From: an uncultured Fidelibacterota bacterium
Lineage (GTDB): Bacteria; Fidelibacterota; Marinisomatia; Marinisomatales; Marinisomataceae
NCBI GenBank assembly: GCA_902526795.1
Contig: CABZMF010000003.1
Location: forward strand, 24,190 to 88,189
Direction of reading: 5' to 3'
Length of the DNA stretch: 64,000 nt
Shown: in pieces, positions 9,809-19,610 of the stretch
Numbering within the stretch: the stretch's first letter is position 1
How the letters are laid out: the number at the start of each line of letters is the position of its first letter
Position numbers and translations under genes: made by a program
Notes under the pieces: generated by a model
Seen by the model: the letters and a program-made list of their open reading frames with translations, nothing else
Told to the model about the DNA's origin: nothing
Database searches by the model: none

Positions 9809-10488
9809 TTTTCCTCCTCTAAATAGCTTGCCGGTCTTATTTTGTCTTTTAATGCCCACAATAAAAAATAAATAATTGGCGTATCAACTAATGCAACTAA
9901 AACCTTAAATAACCAACCCATTAATAATAGACTACCAAACCTTTCCCACCCAATCGCACCTGCTGAGCATAAAATTAATAATACCATAGATGTATCAACC
10001 AATTGAGAAAACATTGTAGATGCATTATTCCTAAGCCATAAATGCTTTCCTTTAGTCAATCTTTTCCAAAAATGGAATATTCTAACATCAATAAATTGAG
10101 CTGTTAAATAAGCCATCATTGATGCTAAAAATGCTGGTGCAGATAATCCAAATACTTTATTAAATGTTACTGAATCCACCGGTGACCAATCAGCAGCTGT
10201 AGCATTCATAGAAATAAAAATTAGAATTGTAGTAAAAATGCTTGCACAAAATCCTGAAATAACAACTTGATTAGCTCTTTTTTTGCCATACAATTCAGAA
10301 ATAAGATCAGTGACTAAAAATGTTACTGGATATGCTATTATTCCAACAGATAATTCAAAGGTTAAACCTAAAAAATTCCATGTAAAAAATTTTTGAAATA
10401 TCAAATTGCATGCTACTAAAGAGGCAATAAATATACCGGTAAAGATTAAATATAATCTTTCTTGAAAGTTAGTCATTAGTTGGTCCAT
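9805..10488 (-). CDS. yhhQ: Queuosine precursor transporter, YhhQ/VUT family
   Basis: VTFLVTDLISELYGKKRA motif and multi-TM profile; next to folE and queD. Confidence 0.9.
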   Translation of the reverse strand: MDQLMTNFQERLYLIFTGIFIASLVACNLIFQKFFTWNFLGLTFELSVGIIAYPVTFLVTDLISELYGKKRANQVVISGFCASIFTTILIFISMNATAADWSPVDSVTFNKVFGLSAPAFLASMMAYLTAQFIDVRIFHFWKRLTKGKHLWLRNNASTMFSQLVDTSMVLLILCSAGAIGWERFGSLLLMGWLFKVLVALVDTPIIYFLLWALKDKIRPASYLEEEK

Positions 10489-10894
10489 AGTAATCCGTAT
10501 AAATTGTTGGAGTTTCCTCAATTCGAATTCTATGTAATATACACCCTTCTAAATGCTTAACAATTTCTTCCCAAATAAAAACTACCAATATTTCTGTTGA
10601 AGGTTGCTTTCCTTTAAACCAGGGAATATCTTTATCAAATTGGGAATGGTCTAAAACATCTACAACGTGCTCATTGACGATTTTTTTTAAATGACCAAGA
10701 TCAACAAGAAATCCTGAATCAGGATTTATATCTCCAGTTACAGTAACATGTAATGTATAATTGTGGCCATGTACTCTTGTATCCTTTCCAAAAACATCCC
10801 AATTTTCTTTGTCAGTCCACTTTTTATTTCCATACTGATGTGCAGCGCAAAATGTAAATACTTTTGTTAAAAATGTTGTGTTTTTTGATTTCAT
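10469..10894 (-). CDS. queD: 6-carboxy-tetrahydropterin synthase / 6-pyruvoyl-tetrahydropterin synthase family
   Basis: FCAAHQY, DTRVHGHNYTLHVTVTG, LDHSQFD, RIEETPT motifs. Confidence 0.9.
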   Translation of the reverse strand: MKSKNTTFLTKVFTFCAAHQYGNKKWTDKENWDVFGKDTRVHGHNYTLHVTVTGDINPDSGFLVDLGHLKKIVNEHVVDVLDHSQFDKDIPWFKGKQPSTEILVVFIWEEIVKHLEGCILHRIRIEETPTIYTDYYGPTND

Positions 10895-10906
10895 AGATAT
10901 ATTAAT

Positions 10907-11542
10907 TTATTTAAATAATGACCTTCTTCCAACAACAGAAGTAATAGGACAATTATTTGGATTAAAATTCTTTGCTGGGCAATACTCCCTTCCATAAAAA
11001 ATTATTTGTAAATGTAACTTACTCCATCGATCTTTTGGAAATAATCTTTTAGCATCTTTTTCAGTTTGTACTACGTTTTTTCCACTAGATAATCCCCATC
11101 TATACATACAACGATGAACATGAGTATCAACTGCAAAAGCAGGGTATCCAAAAGCTTGAGACATTACTACAGATGCTGTTTTGTGCCCAACTCCTGGAAG
11201 TTTTTCAAGATCGTCGAAATTCGGAGGTACGTTGCCATTATGATTTTCAAGTAATATTTTTGATAATTTTAAAATATTTGAAGCTTTTGCTGGACCAAGC
11301 CCACATGGTTTTATTGTTTGATACAAGTCTTCGTAGGTAAAGTTTAACATCTTTTTTGGAGAATCTGCAATTTTGAAAAGCTTTGGGGTCACTTTATTTA
11401 CTGATTTATCAGTTGAATTAGCTGAAAGCAAAACAGCAATTAACAAAGTAAAATTATTTGAATTATTAAGTGGAGGACTAACCTCGGGATAAAATTCATC
11501 AAGTTTATTTATTATAAATTTTACTTTATCTTTTTTAAGCAT
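10907..11542 (-). CDS. nth: Endonuclease III
   Basis: LLSANSTDKSVNKVTP, LPGVGHKTASVVMSQAFGYPAFAVDTHVHR. Confidence 0.93.
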   Translation of the reverse strand: MLKKDKVKFIINKLDEFYPEVSPPLNNSNNFTLLIAVLLSANSTDKSVNKVTPKLFKIADSPKKMLNFTYEDLYQTIKPCGLGPAKASNILKLSKILLENHNGNVPPNFDDLEKLPGVGHKTASVVMSQAFGYPAFAVDTHVHRCMYRWGLSSGKNVVQTEKDAKRLFPKDRWSKLHLQIIFYGREYCPAKNFNPNNCPITSVVGRRSLFK

Positions 11543-11548
11543 TGAATA

Positions 11549-12814
11549 TTAAAGCTCTTTCAATGCCTCATAAGTTAAAGACTTTGGTCGAGTTAAAGGA
11601 ATACCCATTGCTCTAGCTAAAACCATTTGTGAAACAATTCCTAAGGATCTAGACATGCTAAATAGAACTGTATAAAATTGGAATTCTTTAATGCCATAGT
11701 GATATAAAAGTGAACCTGAAGCAGCATCCACATTCGGCCATGGATTTCTTGCCTTTCCATGCTCTTTTAGAACATCAGGAACGATATCAAATAATTTAGA
11801 AACAACATCAAATACTTCACTTCCTTCGATATGCTCTTTTCCAAAATTCATAAATGCAGTAAATCTTGGATCTGGACATCTTAATACGGCATGTCCGTAT
11901 CCTGGAATGACTTTCCCTGAATTTAATCTATCCCATGAAAATTCTTTTAACTGTTCATCAGACGGTACGCCTTTATAATGGTCAATAATATCTAAGACGA
12001 ACTTTAAATTATTCTGATTGGCTAATCCATGTAACGGTCCGGCCAAACCATTTAATCCTGCAGAAAGTGAGTAGTACGGATCAGAAAGAGCAGAATTAAC
12101 AGTCAATGCGCTAAAAGTACTTACGTTACCTCCCTCATGATCACAATGCAGCATTAAATATAATTGCATCATTTTCAACATATCTTCAGAATAATCAGAT
12201 CCCATCATTTGTAGGAAATTTTCTGACCAATCAAGAGAATCACCAGGCTCTAATCTTTTACCCTTGTTAAATCTTAACCTGTAAATTGCAGCACCAATTG
12301 CGGGGAGCTTTGCAATAATATTTAGACCATCTTCAAGTGTACTTTCCCAATAATCCCCTTTTGAAACTACTAAATCATAAGCTTTAGCAAATTTGCTTTC
12401 TTTTTGCATAGATAAAATTGCTGTATTAAACATAGCCATAGGATGAGAATCTTTTGGCATTCCTGATAAAACATCCCATACATAATTGGGAACAATGCTT
12501 CTTTTTTTCAAACACTTCTGTAAATCAATAAGTTCTTTTGAATTCGGTAAATCACCAATCAACAATAGGTATAATATCTCTTCCGGTTTCAAATCTACTA
12601 TATCTAATATGTGTTTTCCTCTCACATGAAGCCCAGCATCAGCAGAAACTGACGATGTATCACAAATCATTCCTTTAACACCTTTCATTCCAGAATATGC
12701 GGCATTAATGGTAACTGTACTTGTAATCTGGTCACCTTTTTCATCAAGAAGCTGTCGATAATTATATCTCCAGTCAGGTATTTTTTTAGATAATTGTTCT
12801 TTTAATTTCCCCAT
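11549..12814 (-). CDS. gltA: Citrate synthase (eukaryotic/mitochondrial-like type)
   Basis: LMLHCDHEGGNVSTFSAL, GLAGPLHGLANQ, PGYGHAVLRCPDPRF; start set at MGKLKEQL. Confidence 0.93.
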   Translation of the reverse strand: MGKLKEQLSKKIPDWRYNYRQLLDEKGDQITSTVTINAAYSGMKGVKGMICDTSSVSADAGLHVRGKHILDIVDLKPEEILYLLLIGDLPNSKELIDLQKCLKKRSIVPNYVWDVLSGMPKDSHPMAMFNTAILSMQKESKFAKAYDLVVSKGDYWESTLEDGLNIIAKLPAIGAAIYRLRFNKGKRLEPGDSLDWSENFLQMMGSDYSEDMLKMMQLYLMLHCDHEGGNVSTFSALTVNSALSDPYYSLSAGLNGLAGPLHGLANQNNLKFVLDIIDHYKGVPSDEQLKEFSWDRLNSGKVIPGYGHAVLRCPDPRFTAFMNFGKEHIEGSEVFDVVSKLFDIVPDVLKEHGKARNPWPNVDAASGSLLYHYGIKEFQFYTVLFSMSRSLGIVSQMVLARAMGIPLTRPKSLTYEALKEL

Positions 12815-12827
12815 TGACGCTAATAAT

Positions 12828-14663
12828 TTAAGTTCTAAATTGCATTTTATGTAATTGTTTATATAAACCTTCATCATTTACAAGGTCTTCATGTTTTCCT
12901 TCTTGAACTATTTGTCCTTTTTCAAGGACAAGTATTTTATCTGCATTATGCACAGTTGATAGTCTATGTGCTATAACAATTACTGTCCTTTTGCTCATTA
13001 AATTTTCAATAGCTGATTGAACGTGCTTTTCAGATTCGCTGTCTAATGAGGAAGTAGCCTCATCTAAAATTAAAATAGGAGGATTTTTAACTATCGCTCT
13101 TGCAATAGCTATTCTTTGCTTTTGACCACCTGATAACGATACTCCTCTTTCACCAATTATAGTATTGTAGCCATCAGGTAATTCTTTAATGAAATTATCT
13201 GCATTTGCAGCTTTAGCTGCCTCCTCAATTTGATTATCGGAAATATTTTCCAAACCATAAGCAATATTAGCTTTTACAGAATCATCAAAAAGGAATGTTT
13301 CTTGTGTGACAATTCCCATTAATGATCTTAATGAGCTAATCTTTAATTCTTTAATATTTTTATTATCAATTTTAATCGAACCATCTAAAGTATCATAAAA
13401 TCTTGGAATTAGATCTACTAAAGTAGATTTTCCTGCACCGCTTGGACCAACCAATGCAATGATTTCTCCTTTGTCGATCTTGAAATTAATATTATTTAAT
13501 ACTTTATCATTCTTTTCTCCATATGAAAATGATACTTGATTGAAAGAAAGAGATTCTTTTAAATCAACTATTTCAGCTGCATTATTTCTATCTTTTATAT
13601 CAGAATCAATATCCATTATTGCAAAAACCCTATCAGCTGAAGCAAGACCATTTTGTAATTCATTTACAACATTAGTTAGGTTTTTCAATGGTTGGAATAA
13701 GCTAAAAAGTAATAAAATGAATCTTAAAAAGTCTTCAGAACTTATAGATTGTGTAACTAGTACATCTCTTGCACCAACCCATAATAAAAGAGCAGCAATA
13801 GTTGCGCCAAAAGTCTCAGAAACAGGAGATGAAACGAACCTTAATCTATCTCTTCGTAGCATTAACTGATAGTATTTTTGAGTCTCTCTAGCAAATCTTT
13901 TTATCTCAAAACTTTTTGTTGCAAATGCTTTAACAATTCTCATTGAACCTATTGTTTCAGCAATCATTGAAGTCATTCCAGCTAATTGTGCTTGACTCCT
14001 CTTCGATCTTCTTCTAATACTATGAGATATACCAAAAATTATAACACTACTGATGGGAATAATTAATAAAGCTATCAATGCAAGCTTTGAACTCACAATA
14101 AATAATAAACTCATTAAAATCAAAATATTGATAGGTTCAACAAATAATTTTTGAAACATTATCGATAGTGAATTTCTCATATTGTCAATATCATTCACTA
14201 AAACAGCTGTTAATTCGCCAGATTTATTTTTATTAAAATAAGATAAAGATAAGTAATGAAAATGACTGTATAATTTATTTCTAAGGTCCCTAATCAGTCT
14301 ATATTGAACAATTGAAAGTGTAATATTTTTTATATATAAAAAGATGTTTTTTGCTGAAAAAACTACTATTAATGCAATACAAACTGATGATACTGTATTA
14401 ATAGCGGTATCTTTTAAAAGTAAGCCATTTGAATAAATTTTTAATCGATCATTCATTGTTAGATCATTTAAACTTTTTAACCTTTCATTTTCAATAATCA
14501 TTTCATTGAAATCAATTAAGATATTATTAATCATTGTAGCAGTAATCCAAATTGACGCACTATTGAAAACAACAAAGAAAAAGGCTGCTAAAGTGGACAA
14601 TAATAGAAATGGCCAATGGGCTAGTACAAAACTGAACAATCTTTTTAGTGATGATTCTTTCAT
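12828..14663 (-). CDS. ABC transporter, MsbA-like ATPase/permease fusion
   Basis: N-terminal TM domain, Walker A GPSGAGKST, signature LSGGQKQRIAIARAI, Walker B ILILDEATSSLD. Confidence 0.95.
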   Translation of the reverse strand: MKESSLKRLFSFVLAHWPFLLLSTLAAFFFVVFNSASIWITATMINNILIDFNEMIIENERLKSLNDLTMNDRLKIYSNGLLLKDTAINTVSSVCIALIVVFSAKNIFLYIKNITLSIVQYRLIRDLRNKLYSHFHYLSLSYFNKNKSGELTAVLVNDIDNMRNSLSIMFQKLFVEPINILILMSLLFIVSSKLALIALLIIPISSVIIFGISHSIRRRSKRSQAQLAGMTSMIAETIGSMRIVKAFATKSFEIKRFARETQKYYQLMLRRDRLRFVSSPVSETFGATIAALLLWVGARDVLVTQSISSEDFLRFILLLFSLFQPLKNLTNVVNELQNGLASADRVFAIMDIDSDIKDRNNAAEIVDLKESLSFNQVSFSYGEKNDKVLNNINFKIDKGEIIALVGPSGAGKSTLVDLIPRFYDTLDGSIKIDNKNIKELKISSLRSLMGIVTQETFLFDDSVKANIAYGLENISDNQIEEAAKAANADNFIKELPDGYNTIIGERGVSLSGGQKQRIAIARAIVKNPPILILDEATSSLDSESEKHVQSAIENLMSKRTVIVIAHRLSTVHNADKILVLEKGQIVQEGKHEDLVNDEGLYKQLHKMQFRT

Positions 14664-15085
14664 ATTTTTAAGCTATAAATCATTTTTGAATGAAGAATAT
14701 CGGCTTCATAAAACTTTTTTCCAGAAACCTTAAAACCTAACTTTTTATAAAAATTAACTACTGCTTCCTGTGCATGTAAATATATGGTATTATTTGATGA
14801 TATTTCAGATAAAATAAAATTTACGATTTCTTTTCCAATTCCCTTATTTCTAAAATCTGTTAAAACAGCAAATCTTTCAAGCTTTATACCATTTTTTGTC
14901 TTGCGCCATCTACCTGTTCCTACTGCAAGTTGATCAATAAAACAAATTACATGTTTTGAATCTTCTTCATGCTCAATTTCAATATTAAATGGAACATTTT
15001 GCTCCTCAACAAATACCTTTTTTCTTATCTCAAGGATATCTTTGTATTCTTTCTTAGTTTTTACTAATTGTATTTTTAAATTCAT
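14660..15085 (-). CDS. GNAT family N-acetyltransferase
   Basis: FRNKGIGKEIVNFIL acetyl-CoA binding motif and LHAQEAVVNFYKKLGFKVSGKKF. Confidence 0.9.
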   Translation of the reverse strand: MNLKIQLVKTKKEYKDILEIRKKVFVEEQNVPFNIEIEHEEDSKHVICFIDQLAVGTGRWRKTKNGIKLERFAVLTDFRNKGIGKEIVNFILSEISSNNTIYLHAQEAVVNFYKKLGFKVSGKKFYEADILHSKMIYSLKI

Positions 15086-15108
15086 TTTAACAATTTTGAC
15101 AATATAAA

Positions 15109-15858
15109 ATGTTTAATCGCACACTGACAACAATTCTTGTTTTTATTTGTTTGTTATCATTTTCTTATGGTGATGATAAGTATTCATCTTTTAAAGATTT
15201 AAAAAAAATTCCCAGAGGTATGAATGTTATTCATGTTGGAGATGGTAATTCTGCTATTGTTGCTGTTCATGGATTCTATCCAATATATTGGGTTGAAATT
15301 CATCACGAGTGGGTTCAACCATTTAATTATCTTGTTAAAAAAAACATCAATACTTTCTTTTATAAATATAACTGGAATGAATGTCCAAGAGATGTTTCAA
15401 AAGATCTTCAACAAAAATTACAAAGTCTAATTCTTAAACATCCAGAAATTGATAACTGGCAAATTGTCGGACATAGTATGGGTGGAAGTGTTGTAATGTT
15501 TACAAATCAATCTTTTCCATTTAATGAAAAGATTACATTCAATACCGTAGCCACTCCAGTAAACTATGAGAGAGATAAGACTCCTTTCTACATTAGACTA
15601 TATGAATCTATTTTTAATAAAAATTGTTCTGAAGATATTGATAGTCTTAATTATGAATTTGAAAACGGATTCATTAATAAACACGTTCAATGGAGAAACT
15701 TAAAAGAGTTTGACTCTCAGTTCAAAAACTATGATTTTGATCCATATGATGGAGAAATTAAAAACTCAGTTGTCTTTCAATTCCCGGATAGCTTAAATGG
15801 AGAAAGAGTTGGTCATACTTCTAGCCTTCATTTTTCAATAATAGAAATTATTAATTAG
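15109..15858 (+). CDS. Alpha/beta hydrolase (lipase-like), exported
   Basis: AVHGFYP oxyanion region and nucleophile elbow GHSMGGS; N-terminal signal peptide. Confidence 0.75.
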   Translation: MFNRTLTTILVFICLLSFSYGDDKYSSFKDLKKIPRGMNVIHVGDGNSAIVAVHGFYPIYWVEIHHEWVQPFNYLVKKNINTFFYKYNWNECPRDVSKDLQQKLQSLILKHPEIDNWQIVGHSMGGSVVMFTNQSFPFNEKITFNTVATPVNYERDKTPFYIRLYESIFNKNCSEDIDSLNYEFENGFINKHVQWRNLKEFDSQFKNYDFDPYDGEIKNSVVFQFPDSLNGERVGHTSSLHFSIIEIIN

Positions 15859-16622
15859 TTATTTTCTATTTCAATAGATACTGGACAATGATCAGATCCC
15901 ATTACATCTTCATGTATATCAGCATCTAAAACTGAATTGACAAGACTTTCATTTACAAAAAAATAGTCTATTCTCCAGCCAATATTTCTTTGACGAGCAC
16001 CAAATCTATAAGTCCACCATGAATATCTTTCAGGTTCATCATGAAATAATCTAAATGTATCAACATAACCATTTTCAACATATTCATCTAGCTGAGCTCT
16101 TTCAACTGGCATAAATCCTGAATTTTTTTCATTTGCTTTGGGATTTGCTAGGTCAATTGGAAAATGTGCCGTATTCCAATCTCCAGCAACAATAACATTA
16201 ACTCCAGACTCAACTTGCTCGTTTAAAATAGCTAATAAATCGTCATAAAAATCTAATTTGTATTGTAAACGATGTTCATCCTTTTGTCCATTTGGAAAAT
16301 AAATGTTGTACAAAAGAAAATTATCAAATTCTGTAATTAAAACCCTACCTTCTCTATCATATTTTTCGATACCAAGGCCATATTGCACATCAAGTGGTTC
16401 ACTTTTACAGAATGTAGCTACACCGCTGTAACCTTTTCTAACACCTGAGTGCCAATAACCATGATATCCATGAATACTTTGCAAAGATTCTGGAAGTTGA
16501 TCAAAATTTGCTTTTGTTTCTTGAATACAAAGAATATCAGGAGCTACATCATCAACCCAATTTAAAAATCCTTTTTTTTCAATTGCTCTAACTCCATTAA
16601 CATTCCATGAAAAAAGTCTCAT
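15855..16622 (-). CDS. xth: Exodeoxyribonuclease III
   Basis: SWNVNGVRA, DILCIQETKA, AGDWNTAH, GSDHCPVSIEI. Confidence 0.95.
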   Translation of the reverse strand: MRLFSWNVNGVRAIEKKGFLNWVDDVAPDILCIQETKANFDQLPESLQSIHGYHGYWHSGVRKGYSGVATFCKSEPLDVQYGLGIEKYDREGRVLITEFDNFLLYNIYFPNGQKDEHRLQYKLDFYDDLLAILNEQVESGVNVIVAGDWNTAHFPIDLANPKANEKNSGFMPVERAQLDEYVENGYVDTFRLFHDEPERYSWWTYRFGARQRNIGWRIDYFFVNESLVNSVLDADIHEDVMGSDHCPVSIEIENN

Positions 16623-16670
16623 TAATCTAATAACTCCTTTAATTTTTAAAATATATTAATAAATTTAGTT

Positions 16671-16976
16671 ATGAATTTTAAGGAAGATTTCAAAAAAGTT
16701 ATTGAAGAAAATAAGATTGTTCTTTTTATGAAAGGAACAAAAGATGCTCCAGTTTGCGGATTTTCTAAAACTGTTGTAAGCGTTCTTGATCACTATGGTG
16801 TTGACTTTCATGATGTAAATATTCTTGGACATGAAGACATGAGACCTGCTTTATCTGAATTGTCTGGGTGGCCTACTTTTCCTCAATTGTTTGTTGATGG
16901 TAAACTATTGGGTGGATGCGATATTACAGTTGAAATGCATGAAAATGGTCAACTATTAGATGCCTTGGATGTTTAA
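16671..16976 (+). CDS. grxD: Monothiol glutaredoxin, Grx4 family
   Basis: FMKGTKDAPVCGFSKTVV, SGWPTFPQLFVDGKLLGGCDI. Confidence 0.95.
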   Translation: MNFKEDFKKVIEENKIVLFMKGTKDAPVCGFSKTVVSVLDHYGVDFHDVNILGHEDMRPALSELSGWPTFPQLFVDGKLLGGCDITVEMHENGQLLDALDV

Positions 16977-17038
16977 TTCATAAGAAAATAAAGTCTGTTG
17001 TAAAAATAATATCTTAGCTCTATATTTTCTACGTTTTT

Positions 17039-17110
17039 GGCCCGTTCGTCTAGTGGTTAGGACTCATGGTTTTCATCCATGCAACAGGGGTTCGATCCCC
17101 CTACGGGCTG
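17039..17110 (+). tRNA. tRNA-Glu(TTC)
   Basis: GGCCCGTTCGTCTAGTGGTTAGGACTCATGGTTTTCATCCATGCAACAGGGGTTCGATCCCCCTACGGGCTG cloverleaf; anticodon loop TTTTCAT. Confidence 0.95.
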
Positions 17111-17160
17111 CTTTCCTTTTTTAGTAAATATATAAAAAGAAATATTGTTTAAAAAAAAAT

Positions 17161-17190
17161 AAACCGACCAGTCGGTTTTTTCTTGTTTTT
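17161..17190 (+). terminator. Intrinsic terminator downstream of tRNA-Glu
   Basis: AAACCGA-CCAG-TCGGTTT hairpin followed by T-rich tract TTTCTTGTTTTT. Confidence 0.7.
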
Positions 17191-17231
17191 TTTTAAATCT
17201 TATATTTATATTCAATAGTCAATATGAGTTA

Positions 17232-17322
17232 GTTGGGGCGGGGGAAATCCTTGATTGGTTCATACACTACGTATATTTATATCTCAATTCTAAACAATAT
17301 ACCTATTCTCTCCCGCCTTAAT
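17232..17322 (+). ncRNA. Candidate structured ncRNA (unassigned family)
   Basis: 14-bp outer stem 17232-17245/17309-17322 (4 G.U pairs) and inner stem GTATATT/AATATAC 17271-17277/17296-17302 in an intergenic region between two tRNAs. Confidence 0.4.
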
Positions 17323-17343
17323 CCCTTAAATTATAAAATAATT

Positions 17344-17416
17344 TGGGCTATGGTCTAATTGGCAAGGCACCGAACTGTTAATTCGGATGATTCTGGTTCG
17401 AGTCCAGATAGCCCAG
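17344..17416 (+). tRNA. tRNA-Asn(GTT)
   Basis: TGGGCTATGGTCTAATTGGCAAGGCACCGAACTGTTAATTCGG...GGTTCGAGTCC...TAGCCCA-G; anticodon loop CTGTTAA. Confidence 0.95.
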
Positions 17417-17422
17417 CTTCGG

Positions 17423-17824
17423 CTATATACTGGAATTAAGAAGTTTTAAAGCAGCTAGTCCTACTTCGAAACCCTTATTAAATTCATTTTCTCTACTTCT
17501 CTCAAAAGCAAGTTCAGCATTCTGACAAGTAAGAACTCCAAAAAGAACTGGTACACTAGATTGAATTGAGATATCCATAATGCCATTTGTCACAGCTTGG
17601 CATATGTAAGAATAATGATCTGTATCACCTTTAATTACACAACCTAAAGTAATTACAGCTTGATATTTTTTGGACGTTGCATATTTTTTTGCAGCTGCAG
17701 GCAATTCAAAAGCTCCTGGAACAGATATAATTTTAATTTCCTGTTCTGCTAGTGCCCTTTTACAACCTTCTAGAAGACCATCTACAATTTCTTTATTGAA
17801 TTCACTCTTTATAATTAAAATCAT
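17423..17824 (-). CDS. ribH: 6,7-dimethyl-8-ribityllumazine synthase
   Basis: SVPGAFELPAAAKK, LGCVIKGDTDHYSYICQAV, PVLFGVLTCQNAELA. Confidence 0.95.
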   Translation of the reverse strand: MILIIKSEFNKEIVDGLLEGCKRALAEQEIKIISVPGAFELPAAAKKYATSKKYQAVITLGCVIKGDTDHYSYICQAVTNGIMDISIQSSVPVLFGVLTCQNAELAFERSRENEFNKGFEVGLAALKLLNSSI

Positions 17825-19023
17825 TAGTCTAATAAATGATCAAGTTTTGTTTTTTTAATTGATAAATATTTTTCATTATGTTTTGAAGGTTTAATTTTGA
17901 CCGGTAACCTTTCTGAAATCTCTAAATCATGCCCTTCAAGACCGATTAGTTTTTTTGGGTTATTTGTCATAATAATTAATTCTTTTGCACCTAGGTCTTT
18001 CAAAATCTGAGCTCCCACTCCATAATCTCTTAAATCAGCTTTAAAACCTAAAACATTATTAGCTTCAACGGTATCTAAATTCTTTTCTTGCTGAAGCTTG
18101 TATGCCTTTATTTTATTTTCAATTCCAATTCCTCTACCCTCTTGTCTTAAATAAACAATGATTCCAGAACCTTTTTCAACAATTTTTTTCATTGCAAAGT
18201 CAAGTTGACTTCCACAATCACATCGAAGAGAATGAAAAATATCTCCAGTTAAACATTCTGAATGAACTCTTGTAAGAATAGGTTTTTTCGGATTGATTTT
18301 TCCATATGTTAATCCAAAATGCACTTTATTATTATAAATATCATCATACATATGCAAATCAAAATCACCAAATTTAGTTGGAAGTTTAATTTCTTCTAAT
18401 TTTTTAACGATACTTTCTTTTTTTCTTCTGAATCTTATTAAATCTTCGATTGAAATAATTTTTAGATTGTGTTTTTTTGCAAACATAAAGAGATCATCGC
18501 CTCTTAACATTTCGCCATCATCACCTATAATTTCACAAATTACACCGCTCCTTGAAAAGCCTGCTAGCTGCGCAAGGTCCATACTTGCTTCTGTGTGACC
18601 AGCTCTTCTTAGAACACCTCCATTTCTACCAATAATTGGAAAAATATGTCCTGGTCTGGCTAAATCTGAAGGATTAGTTTTATCGCTAACAATTGTCTTT
18701 ATGGTTTTACATCTATCTGAAGCAGAAATACCAGTCGTAGTTCCTTTGATTGCATCTACACTTACGGTAAAAGCAGTTTCATGTAAACTGGTATTTTTTT
18801 GTTCCATTGGCTCAAGGTCTAATTTTTTTGCTCTAGAATTTGATACCGAAATACAAATTAATCCCCTGCCTTCCTTGGCCATAAAATTTATGTTTGAAGA
18901 TGTAACTGCATCGGAAGCCATGACTAAATCTCCTTCATTTTCACGATCTTCATTGTCAAGAACTACAACCATACCTTTATTTTTGATTGCTTTGACAGCT
19001 GAATCTATGGAGTCAAATTTCAC
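17824..19023 (-). CDS. ribBA: Bifunctional 3,4-dihydroxy-2-butanone-4-phosphate synthase / GTP cyclohydrolase II
   Basis: DNEDRENEGDLVMA, RRAGHTEASMDLAQLAG, RVHSECLTGDIFHSLRCDCGSQL, YLRQEGRGIGI. Confidence 0.97.
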   Translation of the reverse strand: MKFDSIDSAVKAIKNKGMVVVLDNEDRENEGDLVMASDAVTSSNINFMAKEGRGLICISVSNSRAKKLDLEPMEQKNTSLHETAFTVSVDAIKGTTTGISASDRCKTIKTIVSDKTNPSDLARPGHIFPIIGRNGGVLRRAGHTEASMDLAQLAGFSRSGVICEIIGDDGEMLRGDDLFMFAKKHNLKIISIEDLIRFRRKKESIVKKLEEIKLPTKFGDFDLHMYDDIYNNKVHFGLTYGKINPKKPILTRVHSECLTGDIFHSLRCDCGSQLDFAMKKIVEKGSGIIVYLRQEGRGIGIENKIKAYKLQQEKNLDTVEANNVLGFKADLRDYGVGAQILKDLGAKELIIMTNNPKKLIGLEGHDLEISERLPVKIKPSKHNEKYLSIKKTKLDHLLD

Positions 19024-19610
19024 TTCTTATCTCCATAAAAATTTTCAATATATTTACCTAGAATATCCACCTCAACATTTACAGAGTCGCCAATTGATAA
19101 TGTGCCAAAATTTGTAAGCTCAGTTGTATGAGGAATAATTGCAATGCTAAATGTTTCAATTAATTTTTCAGCAATTGTTAGACTAACTCCATTTAAAGCA
19201 ATTGAACCTTTTTCAACAATATATTTACTAATCTTTTTGTCCATTTTGAAAGTCCATGTAGATGACTTATCAAAGTATCGAATGTTTTCAACACTTGTTA
19301 CACAATCAACGTGTCCTTGAACAAAGTGTCCACCCATTCTTGTTGATGGTAAAAGTGCTCTCTCTAAATTTAATTCATCTTTAATTTTCCATAAATTTGC
19401 AGTACTTCTGTTTATGGTTTCTGTTACTAATTGTACTTCAAATGAATTATTATTTTTATTAATTACAGTCAAACATACTCCGTTGCAAGCAACGCTATCA
19501 TTGACTTCAACGTCAAAATTTTCTTTATGCTTTATCCGCAACACCATTCCATCATCATTTTTTTCAAATGAATCAATAACGCCTTTTGTTTCAACTAATC
19601 CCGTAAACAT
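19020..19610 (-). CDS. ribE: Riboflavin synthase alpha subunit
   Basis: MFTGLVETKG, SVACNGVCLTV, GGHFVQGHVD, GSIALNGVSLTIA. Confidence 0.97.
   Translation of the reverse strand: MFTGLVETKGVIDSFEKNDDGMVLRIKHKENFDVEVNDSVACNGVCLTVINKNNNSFEVQLVTETINRSTANLWKIKDELNLERALLPSTRMGGHFVQGHVDCVTSVENIRYFDKSSTWTFKMDKKISKYIVEKGSIALNGVSLTIAEKLIETFSIAIIPHTTELTNFGTLSIGDSVNVEVDILGKYIENFYGDKK

Noticed and set aside
13540-13869. 109-aa plus-strand ORF within the ABC transporter
   Set aside because: Antisense shadow of an unambiguous MsbA-like gene.
17161-17178. AAACCGAC-CA-GTCGGTTT as a TetR-type operator
   Set aside because: It lies just downstream of tRNA-Glu and is followed by a T-tract, so a terminator is the simpler reading. 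Its half-site spacing also differs from the etfB palindrome.
18701-19117. 138-aa plus-strand ORF antisense to ribBA/ribE
   Set aside because: Shadow ORF over strongly conserved riboflavin genes.
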